37,347 nucleotides of DNA, taken from Marinilabiliales bacterium (GTDB lineage: Bacteria > Bacteroidota > Bacteroidia > Bacteroidales > F082). Position 1 is the stretch's first letter. Each line of letters starts with the position of its first letter. Below, piece after piece: positions 8,202 to 15,786 of the stretch. The stretch is from positions 1-37,347 of the forward strand of contig PKTA01000105.1 in assembly GCA_002869365.1 (NCBI GenBank), given 5' to 3'. The notes beneath the pieces were generated by a model that saw only the letters and a program-made list of their open reading frames with translations, did no database searches and was not told the DNA's origin. Position numbers and translations under genes: made by a program.

Positions 8202-8735
8202 ATGCTTAATCTAGACGATTATTTTTTCCTGGGTAAATTTACCAAAACACATGGTTATGGAGGTAAAATAAATGCCTGGTTCGATGTTGACAACCCGCAG
8301 GAATACAGTAATTTGGAAATGGTGTTTGTGGAAATAAACCAAAATTTGGTGCCGTATTTTATTAAAAATATGAGCCTTTTAAATAATAAGGCAGTTGTTG
8401 AATTACAAGATGTTGATGCTGCATCAGAAGCTGAAATACTAGTGCAAAAGAATCTGTACTTACCAATATCACTACTCCCCGAAAAAAAGGGAAATTCCTT
8501 TTATTTTCACGAAGTGGAAGGGTTTAAAATGATCGATATTAATCAAGGTGAAATAGGTATAATAAAAACAGTTTTGGACTCTCCGGGTCAGGATTTATTT
8601 CAGGTTATTAATAAGGATGAAAAAGAAATTCTAATTCCCATGAATGGAGGAATTATTAAAAAAGTTGATAGAAAGGAAAAGTCAATTACTGTTGATGCTC
8701 CGGAAGGTTTAATCGAAATTTATACTAAAGATTAA
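8202..8735 (+). CDS. rimM: Ribosome maturation factor RimM
   Basis: RimM binds free 30S subunits and S19 and helps assemble the 30S head. The 177-residue protein has the N-terminal RimM domain opening with FFLGKFTKTHGYGGKINAWFDVDNP (the GKxxKxHGxxG motif) and the C-terminal PRC-barrel with DSPGQDLFQVINKDEKEILIPMNGGIIKKVD. Length is normal. It follows rpsP as in most bacteria, but a strong terminator lies between them, so it needs its own promoter or read-through. The gene that usually comes next (trmD) is missing; a different tRNA methyltransferase gene stands there, 15 bases downstream. Confidence 0.95.
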   Translation: MLNLDDYFFLGKFTKTHGYGGKINAWFDVDNPQEYSNLEMVFVEINQNLVPYFIKNMSLLNNKAVVELQDVDAASEAEILVQKNLYLPISLLPEKKGNSFYFHEVEGFKMIDINQGEIGIIKTVLDSPGQDLFQVINKDEKEILIPMNGGIIKKVDRKEKSITVDAPEGLIEIYTKD

Positions 8736-8750
8736 CACTCTATAATATTT

Positions 8751-9473
8751 ATGGATACCAGGCCTTTTAGTTTTAAAGCATTCAGCCTGTTTCATCATCG
8801 TTCTACCATGAAAGTAGGAAGTGATGCAATACTTCTTGGTATTTGGACAAAATTAGTGAATGTTAAAAATGTATTGGATGTTGGTTGTGGTTCCGGAATT
8901 ATTAGCCTGCTTATAGCCTCACGTTCTTCTGCCAAAATTGATGCTATTGATATTGATGATCACTCCGTAGCAGAATCCATAGAAAATTTTAGTAAGTCGC
9001 CATTCTCCGCCAGGTTAAAAGCAGAAAATATTGATTTTAAAAATTTTATATCTGTAAGTGAGCAAAATTATGATCTTATTGTCTCCAATCCCCCTTTTTT
9101 TACAAATGATTTATTATCCCCTGAGATTAGGAAAACAAAAGCACGTCACTCAGTAAGTTTAAACTATAATGAGTTGTGTGCCGGAAGTAAAAAACTACTT
9201 AAGGAAAACGGAAGGCTAAGTGTAGTAATTCCATATTTTAAACATGAAGAGTTTATAAATGTTGATAGGGAAAACTCACTATACCTAAACAGGAAGTTAC
9301 TTATATTTCCAAAACGCGGAAGTTCTCCCAACAGGGTAAATATGGAGTTTTCCAAAACGAATATGTCAGGCATAGTAACTGAATATTTTATTATTAGAGA
9401 GGAAAATAATAACTTTACTGCTCAATATCATGAATGGCTTAATGACTATTACTTAAGTATTCCAAAACATTAG
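8751..9473 (+). CDS. trmN6: tRNA1(Val) (adenine(37)-N6)-methyltransferase-like protein (TrmN6/YfiC)
   Basis: SAM-dependent N6-adenine methyltransferase; in E. coli the family member modifies A37 of tRNA-Val. The 240 residues include the family's N-terminal FSFKAFSLFHHRSTMKVGSDAILLG, the SAM-binding motif VLDVGCGSGIISLLIA (about residues 42-57) and the catalytic NPPFF at residues 113-117. The later KRGSSPNRVNMEF segment is also typical of this family and sets it apart from PrmC or rRNA methylases. It lies 15 bases after rimM and 6 bases before the next gene, so the three are likely one operon. The exact tRNA target in this organism is inferred from homology only. Confidence 0.88.
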   Translation: MDTRPFSFKAFSLFHHRSTMKVGSDAILLGIWTKLVNVKNVLDVGCGSGIISLLIASRSSAKIDAIDIDDHSVAESIENFSKSPFSARLKAENIDFKNFISVSEQNYDLIVSNPPFFTNDLLSPEIRKTKARHSVSLNYNELCAGSKKLLKENGRLSVVIPYFKHEEFINVDRENSLYLNRKLLIFPKRGSSPNRVNMEFSKTNMSGIVTEYFIIREENNNFTAQYHEWLNDYYLSIPKH

Positions 9474-9479
9474 TGTATT

Positions 9480-10265
9480 ATGAAACTATTAAAAATTAGA
9501 AATCTTTCTTTTGCCTTATTAATATTCCTGGTATTACAATCCTGCTGTTTTCCACCGGAAATAGAACCTCTTACCATTGCAATTTCAAAGGAATCGGAAA
9601 ATTATCCTGCTTGGTTAAGCCGATACGAGGACAATATAGTCTATAAAAATATGTATACTTTGGGAATAGACTCTGCCCTTAAAGTATTGGAAAACAGCGA
9701 TGGATTGCTGCTAACCGGAGGACGGGATATTTATCCTGCATATTATAATCAAATTGAAGATACCGCTTTATGCGGAGAATTTGACAGATATCGCGATAGT
9801 CTGGAATTTGCACTCATTAAAAAGGCAATGGAAAACAAAATTCCAATACTTGGCGTTTGTCGTGGGCAGCAAATTTTAAATGTTTATTTGGGTGGTAGTT
9901 TATATGTTGACATCCCGACTGAATTTGATACTACGGTAATCCACCGTCAGGAAGATTGGAGAAACTGCTATCACAAAGTTTATATTGTTAACAGCACTTT
10001 GTTATTGGATATTGGTGGTGTAAATTACGGACAAGTAACCAGTAATCATCATCAAGGGATTAAAGATAGGGCAACGGATTTGAAAATTTCTGCCTATTCA
10101 GCCGATAGTATTCCCGAAGCTGTTGAATGGAGTAATAGAGGCGAAAAAGGATTTTTAATGGCTGTTCAGTGGCATCCTGAGCGAATGGATACTGCACATC
10201 TTTTATCTGCGCCAATTGCACGAAAATTCATTAATGAAGCATGGACTTATAATGAAAACAAGTAG
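9480..10265 (+). CDS. Lipoprotein class I glutamine amidotransferase-like hydrolase (peptidase C26)
   Basis: Gamma-glutamyl hydrolase family (PuuD-like, peptidase C26). Residues 1-22 form a lipoprotein signal (MKLLKIRNLSFALLIFLVLQSC, with a second Cys following), which is odd for a family that is usually cytoplasmic. The catalytic set is present: Cys127 in GVCRGQQ, and His232 with Glu234 in QWHPE; the oxyanion-type GGRDIYP loop precedes it. At 261 residues it is full length. It lies six bases after the methyltransferase gene, at the end of the rimM run. Export suggests a substrate in the periplasm or on the cell surface, such as a gamma-glutamyl bond in peptidoglycan peptides, but PuuD-type polyamine catabolism or folate-polyglutamate hydrolysis are alternatives; the substrate cannot be read from sequence. 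Confidence 0.87.
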   Translation: MKLLKIRNLSFALLIFLVLQSCCFPPEIEPLTIAISKESENYPAWLSRYEDNIVYKNMYTLGIDSALKVLENSDGLLLTGGRDIYPAYYNQIEDTALCGEFDRYRDSLEFALIKKAMENKIPILGVCRGQQILNVYLGGSLYVDIPTEFDTTVIHRQEDWRNCYHKVYIVNSTLLLDIGGVNYGQVTSNHHQGIKDRATDLKISAYSADSIPEAVEWSNRGEKGFLMAVQWHPERMDTAHLLSAPIARKFINEAWTYNENK

Positions 10266-10280
10266 ATGCTTGATAAACAA

Positions 10281-10775
10281 TTAGTTAGTTAGTAATTTTA
10301 TTAATTCCGCATGGGCGGGAAACAGATTAGTTAAATTATCTCGTGACGGCATATCAAAATCTTCAAACTCAAAACCCGGAGCAACAGTACATCCCGAAAG
10401 GGTAAACTCACCATTGGATTTAGCAGCAAAATAATATCCATAAGGAACAACTATCTGTGGGCTTTCATCGTTTTCAATGTCCAGGCCTAATTTTTTAATT
10501 GTAAGTTGTCCTCCCGGCGAAATCATAAAAAGATTCAAAGAAGAACCTGCATGAAAATGCCATAACTCATCAGATTTAATTTTATGAAAAGCAGAGAACT
10601 CATTTTTCTCCAAAAGGAAATAAATCGATGTAGAAATATTTCTTTCTGAAGCAAACCTTTCATGTATTTCGTTAGCACTTATAATTTCATCGGAGCGATA
10701 AACTTCCTTAAACCATCCACCTTCGGGATGTTTAAGAAGTTCTAATTCTTCTATATAGTATTTGGCTTTATTCAT
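10281..10775 (-). CDS. DUF985 cupin family protein
   Basis: Single-domain cupin of 164 residues. Family hallmarks are LLKHPEGGWFKEVYRSDE near the N-terminus, STSIYFLLEKNEFSAFHKIKSDELWHFH in the middle (cupin metal-site-like His residues) and the C-terminal SGCTVAPGFEFEDFDM. Members form beta-barrels; proposed roles include sugar epimerase-like activity, but no reaction is established. Its start overlaps the last 8 bases of the upstream barrel protein gene, so the two are translated from one message. Its 3' end faces the amidotransferase gene with only 15 bases between and no visible terminator. Confidence 0.9.
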   Translation of the reverse strand: MNKAKYYIEELELLKHPEGGWFKEVYRSDEIISANEIHERFASERNISTSIYFLLEKNEFSAFHKIKSDELWHFHAGSSLNLFMISPGGQLTIKKLGLDIENDESPQIVVPYGYYFAAKSNGEFTLSGCTVAPGFEFEDFDMPSRDNLTNLFPAHAELIKLLTN

Positions 10776-11466
10776 TTACTGCTTCATTAAGATTTCGTTT
10801 ACTTTGCCTCTCATTAAATACCCATATTAATCTAAGGCTTACCATCGAATTCCTTTGATCCATACTTTGTTTTTCTCCGGCCAGGGTTTCTAATAATGCA
10901 TCTTCCGATCCCGACCAAACAGAAGTAAGACTGTATGAATATCTAAAGTTTAATTTCAATTGTTCGTATATTCTGAATCTCACATCCAGCAACCAATCCA
11001 GATTATCGGTTGCGAAATAACCATCTAAAATACTTTCGCTTAAAGTGCGGCCATTAACTACCCACTTTACACCTACCAATCTCGAGTATGATAATCCTGT
11101 TCCAATTGTAAGCCTGTCTCTGTCAGTATATTGTATTAAAAGGGGTACTTCGGCATAATTCAGTGAACTTTTATAACTTGGCTTTGCACTATCAGGATAT
11201 GGACCATTTCTTCTGTAAGCACCTTTTTGTGTAAATAGTACTTCCAGACTAATGTCGAAATTACCCCAGGTTGGAACTTGTACTCCCAAACCTCCAACTA
11301 ATCCAGGTTTGTTAAATCTGATAATCCCATTGTTTACTCTGTCACCTTCTACTTTACTTAAGTTAAACCCACCAATTACCTCTCCTTTAATAATTTGGGA
11401 TTTTACTTCATTTCCCATTAAAAACAAAACCGAAATAATAACTAAAACGAGTAATTTTTTTATCAT
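10768..11466 (-). CDS. PorT-like outer membrane beta-barrel protein
   Basis: The 232-residue protein starts with a signal peptide (MIKKLLVLVIISVLFLMGNEVKSQ) and then alternating amphipathic strands typical of the Bacteroidota PorT/OMP_b-brl_2 family, for example GEVIGGFNLSKVEGD, PGLVGGLGVQVPTWGNFDISLEVLFTQKG and the final MVSLRLIWVF. Such proteins sit in the outer membrane with mostly unknown function. The -7 element at 11497-11504 gives it a leader of about 24 bases. It shares a transcript with the DUF985 cupin, which overlaps its 3' end by 8 bases. Whether it takes part in T9SS, as PorT itself does, cannot be said; genuine PorT assignment would need a phylogeny. Confidence 0.82.
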   Translation of the reverse strand: MIKKLLVLVIISVLFLMGNEVKSQIIKGEVIGGFNLSKVEGDRVNNGIIRFNKPGLVGGLGVQVPTWGNFDISLEVLFTQKGAYRRNGPYPDSAKPSYKSSLNYAEVPLLIQYTDRDRLTIGTGLSYSRLVGVKWVVNGRTLSESILDGYFATDNLDWLLDVRFRIYEQLKLNFRYSYSLTSVWSGSEDALLETLAGEKQSMDQRNSMVSLRLIWVFNERQSKRNLNEAVNE

Positions 11467-11496
11467 TGCAAACTATGTAGATTTGATTTAATAACG

Positions 11497-11504
11497 CAAA
11501 GTTA
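11497..11504 (-). promoter_or_regulatory. Promoter -7 element for the PorT-like gene
   Basis: On the minus strand this reads TAACTTTG, a perfect TA-N2-TTTG. The predicted transcription start is about 24 bases upstream of the ATG at 11466. Confidence 0.55.
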
Positions 11505-11616
11505 AATAATTAATTGTCATCTTTTTTTTGGGAATAATATTTACTTTTTTTATTGATAAAATCAAATAATTTCTTTCGATTTATTTACAATTAACAAGAA
11601 GATCTTTAGATTTAAT

Positions 11617-13743
11617 TTAGAATCTCAGGCTTAAGCCGATTCGTTTCTTATCTTTTTCAACAGAAACTATTTTAACTTTAAGTTGCTGATTTATAAATAA
11701 ATGTTCTGAGGGGTTGCTAATAAATTCATCTGCTATCTGGCTTTTGTGCAGAAGTCCGTTCTCCTTGATTCCTATATCTATAAATGCTCCAAAATCGGTA
11801 ATGTTTGTTATTATACCGGGAACTATCATCCCTGTTTTGAGATCATCAATAGTTTTTAATGTTTGGTCGAATTCAAAGATTTTATGTGCCTTTCTTGGAT
11901 CGCGGCCCGGCTTTTCAAGTTCTGAGATAATATCTTTTAGGGTGGGTAGTCCTATTTCATCATTAACAAACTCTGATATTTTTATTTTTGAGATATTCTC
12001 TTTATTGGCAATAAGTTCGGAACTCTTACATTTAATGCTTGCAGCCATCTTTTCAACGATATGATAACTTTCAGGATGTACTGCACTGGAGTCAAGGGGA
12101 TTGCCTCCGTTTTTTATCCTAAGAAAACCTGCCGCCTGTTCAAATGCTTTTTGACCTAAACCTTTTATTTCTTTTAATTGTTCCCGATTGGTAAAATTGC
12201 CATGTTCCGATCTGTAGTTTACAATGTTTTCGGCAAGAGTATTTCCAATACCTGAAACATAACTTAGTAATTCGGCACTTGCTAAATTTAGGTCAACACC
12301 CACAGTATTTACACAAAGTTCAACTGTAGTTTTTAAGCTTTCACTCAATAATTTCTGATCTACATCATGTTGATATTGTCCCACACCAATCGACTTGGGA
12401 TCAATTTTTACAAGTTCTGCCAATGGATCCTGAAGGCGCCTACCAATGGATACAGCGCCTCTAACTGTTACATCGTAATCAGGAAATTCCTTTCTCGCTA
12501 ATGCAGAGGCGGAGTAAATAGATGCACCGTTTTCATTCACCATTACGGCAATAACATCATTATTGAATTTTATTCTCTTGATGAGATTTTCCGTTTCACG
12601 GCCAGCTGTACCATTTCCAATCGCTATTGCATCTGTTTTATAGGCACCAACAAGGCTGTTGATTTTTTTCATTGCCTCAAGCGATTTGTTTTGAGGCGGG
12701 TGAGGGTAGATTGTTTCATTTGCAAGTAAGTTGCCATTGCTGTCGAGGCATACAACTTTACAACCGGTTCTGAAACCCGGGTCTATTGCTAGTATATTCT
12801 TTTGTCCCAGGGGAGGAGTCAAGAGTAATTGTTTTAAGTTCTCAGCAAAAACTTTGATACTGCTTTCATCAGCCTTATTTTTCAACTCTTTTCTAAATTC
12901 CGTTTCCAGTGAAGGGAAAAGTAGTCGTTTTAATGAATCTTTTAATGCCAGTTGTTTTTGATTAGCAGCCTCATTATTTTGTCTGATTAATTTAGATTCC
13001 AGATCTGAATAAGCTAAGTCGATTTCGGGTACAATTTTCAGTTTTAGAACTCCTTCATTTTCGCCTCTGAACATTGCCAGAATTCTGTGTGCCGGTGCTT
13101 TATGGGCAGTTTCCTGCCAATCGTAATATGATTCGTATTTATTATTCTCGTCATCGGCTTTTTTATCCTTTTTGGAGATGACATTTGCAGACCTATGGAA
13201 CATTCTCCTTAACATACTTCTAACAAACTCTTTCTCGCTGATCCATTCTGCAATAATATCACGGGCACCCTGAAGGGCTTCTTCTACACTATTTACCTCA
13301 TTTTTTGAAGAAATATATTTTCTGGCTGCCCCTTCGGTATCAGATACATTTTCCGACATTATCATCTTAGCCAAGGGTTCGAGGCCTTTGTCGATGGCAA
13401 TGGTTGCTTTGGTTTTTCTTTTTGGCCTGTACGGAAGATAGATATCCTCCAATACTGCAATTGAATCGGCCTGACTTAATTTATCTTGCAGTTCTGTAGT
13501 TAATAACTCTCTCTCTTCAAGACTATTAATAATTGCTTTTCGCCTGTCGTCCAGTGCAATAAAGCCCTTATTTAACTTATCTATTTCGATGAGTTGTTCG
13601 TCGGTAAGTTCCCCTGTTCTTTCCTTACGATATCTGGCTACAAAAGGGATACTGGCACCATCGTTCAATAATTCCAATGCATTATCAACCTGCCATGATT
13701 TTACACTTATGGCAGAAGCAATTTTTTCAAGAAACAAATTCAT
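11617..13743 (-). CDS. tex: Tex family RNA-binding protein
   Basis: Tex is a conserved nucleic-acid-binding protein linked to transcription and toxin expression. All domains are seen in order in 708 residues: the N-terminal Tex domain with PFVARYRKERTGELTDEQL, the YqgF/RNase H-like fold around 320-430 with ILAIDPGFRTGCKVVCLD, the helix-hairpin-helix region with NIVNYRSEHGNFTNREQLKEIKGLG, and a C-terminal S1 domain with GMIVPGIITNITDFGAFIDIGI. It lies 14 bases after the T9SS type B protein gene, so it is probably expressed from the promoter of that cluster, an unusual partner for a housekeeping gene. No terminator is evident in the 150 bases downstream. Confidence 0.96.
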   Translation of the reverse strand: MNLFLEKIASAISVKSWQVDNALELLNDGASIPFVARYRKERTGELTDEQLIEIDKLNKGFIALDDRRKAIINSLEERELLTTELQDKLSQADSIAVLEDIYLPYRPKRKTKATIAIDKGLEPLAKMIMSENVSDTEGAARKYISSKNEVNSVEEALQGARDIIAEWISEKEFVRSMLRRMFHRSANVISKKDKKADDENNKYESYYDWQETAHKAPAHRILAMFRGENEGVLKLKIVPEIDLAYSDLESKLIRQNNEAANQKQLALKDSLKRLLFPSLETEFRKELKNKADESSIKVFAENLKQLLLTPPLGQKNILAIDPGFRTGCKVVCLDSNGNLLANETIYPHPPQNKSLEAMKKINSLVGAYKTDAIAIGNGTAGRETENLIKRIKFNNDVIAVMVNENGASIYSASALARKEFPDYDVTVRGAVSIGRRLQDPLAELVKIDPKSIGVGQYQHDVDQKLLSESLKTTVELCVNTVGVDLNLASAELLSYVSGIGNTLAENIVNYRSEHGNFTNREQLKEIKGLGQKAFEQAAGFLRIKNGGNPLDSSAVHPESYHIVEKMAASIKCKSSELIANKENISKIKISEFVNDEIGLPTLKDIISELEKPGRDPRKAHKIFEFDQTLKTIDDLKTGMIVPGIITNITDFGAFIDIGIKENGLLHKSQIADEFISNPSEHLFINQQLKVKIVSVEKDKKRIGLSLRF

Positions 13744-13757
13744 AAACTATTAAGTAA

Positions 13758-15740
13758 TCAACGAAGCAGAGTAACTGTTCCGGTTTTTTTTACTACCAAA
13801 CTTGGTTTTATATCACTGGCGAAACTTTCGAAATATGCTGAATATACATATGTTCCAGGAGGAGACTCTTTACCATTATAGTTCCCATCCCAACCCTCAG
13901 TAGGGTCTTCCGAATCAAATAATAGTTGTCCCCATCTATTAAATATACTTAGCCTGTATGATTTAAAGCCACCAAACTCACCAACAATTTTAAATACACT
14001 GTTTGTTGTAATATTACTTTTTGGGTTAAAAGCGTTGGGAAAACTAATAGTTGCATATTTTATATATACTTCGTCGGTATTTTTACAACAATTCGAATCG
14101 GTAACCATTACCTGATACAACCCCTCTTGTGTAACATCATAATATCTTTCTGTACTGCCTCCGGGAGTCCATTCGTAAAAGTCCCATTGTCCTGCATCAA
14201 GCTGTACTGATGAATTTTCCAGAATATAAACAGTGTCAACACCTTGTGCCAGTACGACATCCGGTAGTTCATGTATTCTAATGTCTTTTGTATAAGTATA
14301 TTGTTCACCGTTATAGTTTTCTATTAAACTTATGGTATAATCACCCGGATCGCTATAAACAAACCCAGGATTTAAATTATCGTTAACAGCTAAAGTGCCT
14401 GCAGAATTTCCAAAATCCCATTCTGCCGGATCAATATTTGCCGTATTTCTTATGGTTATTGATGTGGTATCCTTATAACATTGGTTTGCGTAGTAGAAAT
14501 GTGGAATATCGAGGAAGTTAGATGCAATGTTTGGTAATCCAATTAAACTACCACCTCCATTTAAATATAGTCCATTATTTTGGCTATAGTTTAACTCATT
14601 ATAATTGCAACCCGAGAGGTCCCTGTTAGGGTTATAAACAACTCCCAAATATGGTAGTTCATTAACACCTTTTTTAAACTTAGCAACATAAATTTTACCA
14701 TCAACACCAAGCTGAACTGCTCCAAATAAACTATCTGCTGCTCCAAACTGCTGTACGTCGAATTGCTGTACAATATATGGAGAGGAGAAAGGATCTGCAT
14801 CATTAAGGTTTACCTGATATAAAAAGTTTGTGCCATCGCCCAAAGGAGTAATTGTAAAATATAATTTGCTGTTATCAGGAGAAAACTCAATGCCATTTAC
14901 ATAAGTAAACTGACCTGGTGTACTGTTAATTAAATTACTCACTTTTCCTGTAGAATTGTCAAAATTATAAACTTCAACAATTCCATCATCAGGAATTACT
15001 AAAGCTAATTTTGAGCCATCAGGTGAAATTTTCATCGAACCGGCTCCATTATTTGAACTAGTGTTTCCATTGTGGGGATGTCCTATAGTAGTTATAACAG
15101 CATTGGTGTTCAAAGTGCTGTCGTTGAGGAGGTAAGAGTAAAAATTACCACCATTATTATCGCCAAAACCGTGGGCTACAATCCAATAGTCTCTTCCGTT
15201 AGTATGCTTGGTAGCACAAATCTTCTGGGCGTTTTCGTTTAGTATCAAATTGTTTTTTGAAGTAACACTTGAACTACCTGAACTTGGGAAATCTACTATC
15301 GAATAGTTTACACCATCGGTAAAAACTGGTGGAATATACATGTCTACAGTGAATACATAATATCTATTGTTTCCCGGTTGCGGTATTATTATTGAAGATT
15401 GGGATGAGAAGTTATTTCCATTTAAGTTATCACCATTATTTATTGTATAAAACCCTCCTTGTTTAACAATCAAACCATCGGTAAAGGCTTTTAAATTTCC
15501 TGATATATCACTAATACTGGAAGAACCATTGGGGTACAATAATTCGATAGGAGTAGTAGAAGCATTTGCCTGACCATCAGAAAAATTAATCATCGAGTTC
15601 TTTCCAAAAACCCAATTCTCGGCCTCCCTTGGAGGTTCGTAATTACAATTTACCTGACTGTATAAATTTGTTGAAATAAAGAAAGAAATTAATGTTAACA
15701 TAATAACTTCTTTCATTGTTGGCATATTAATTTTTTTCAT
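13758..15740 (-). CDS. T9SS type B cargo protein (gliding motility-associated C-terminal domain)
   Basis: Secreted protein of 660 residues. A signal peptide (about residues 1-29, ending NLYSQ) is followed by a propeller-like region of about 370 residues with repeats such as KISPDGSKLALVIPDDG and GIEFSPDNSKLYFTITP, then a PKD-type domain around residues 430-485 (WDFGNSAG ... PGDYTISLIENYNGE). The C-terminus carries the type B sorting domain: FPNAFNPKSN, FGGFKSYRLSIFNRWGQLLFDS, GWDGNYNGKESPPGTYVYSAYF. This domain directs export by T9SS and often surface attachment or release. ATG 15716 is an alternative start with a tighter signal peptide. It lies 46 bases after another T9SS protein gene and 14 bases before tex. 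The ligand is unknown. Confidence 0.93.
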   Translation of the reverse strand: MKKINMPTMKEVIMLTLISFFISTNLYSQVNCNYEPPREAENWVFGKNSMINFSDGQANASTTPIELLYPNGSSSISDISGNLKAFTDGLIVKQGGFYTINNGDNLNGNNFSSQSSIIIPQPGNNRYYVFTVDMYIPPVFTDGVNYSIVDFPSSGSSSVTSKNNLILNENAQKICATKHTNGRDYWIVAHGFGDNNGGNFYSYLLNDSTLNTNAVITTIGHPHNGNTSSNNGAGSMKISPDGSKLALVIPDDGIVEVYNFDNSTGKVSNLINSTPGQFTYVNGIEFSPDNSKLYFTITPLGDGTNFLYQVNLNDADPFSSPYIVQQFDVQQFGAADSLFGAVQLGVDGKIYVAKFKKGVNELPYLGVVYNPNRDLSGCNYNELNYSQNNGLYLNGGGSLIGLPNIASNFLDIPHFYYANQCYKDTTSITIRNTANIDPAEWDFGNSAGTLAVNDNLNPGFVYSDPGDYTISLIENYNGEQYTYTKDIRIHELPDVVLAQGVDTVYILENSSVQLDAGQWDFYEWTPGGSTERYYDVTQEGLYQVMVTDSNCCKNTDEVYIKYATISFPNAFNPKSNITTNSVFKIVGEFGGFKSYRLSIFNRWGQLLFDSEDPTEGWDGNYNGKESPPGTYVYSAYFESFASDIKPSLVVKKTGTVTLLR

Positions 15741-15786
15741 CCGATGAATATAAAATATTAATTGATTTCTTTTTTTAATAAGGATG

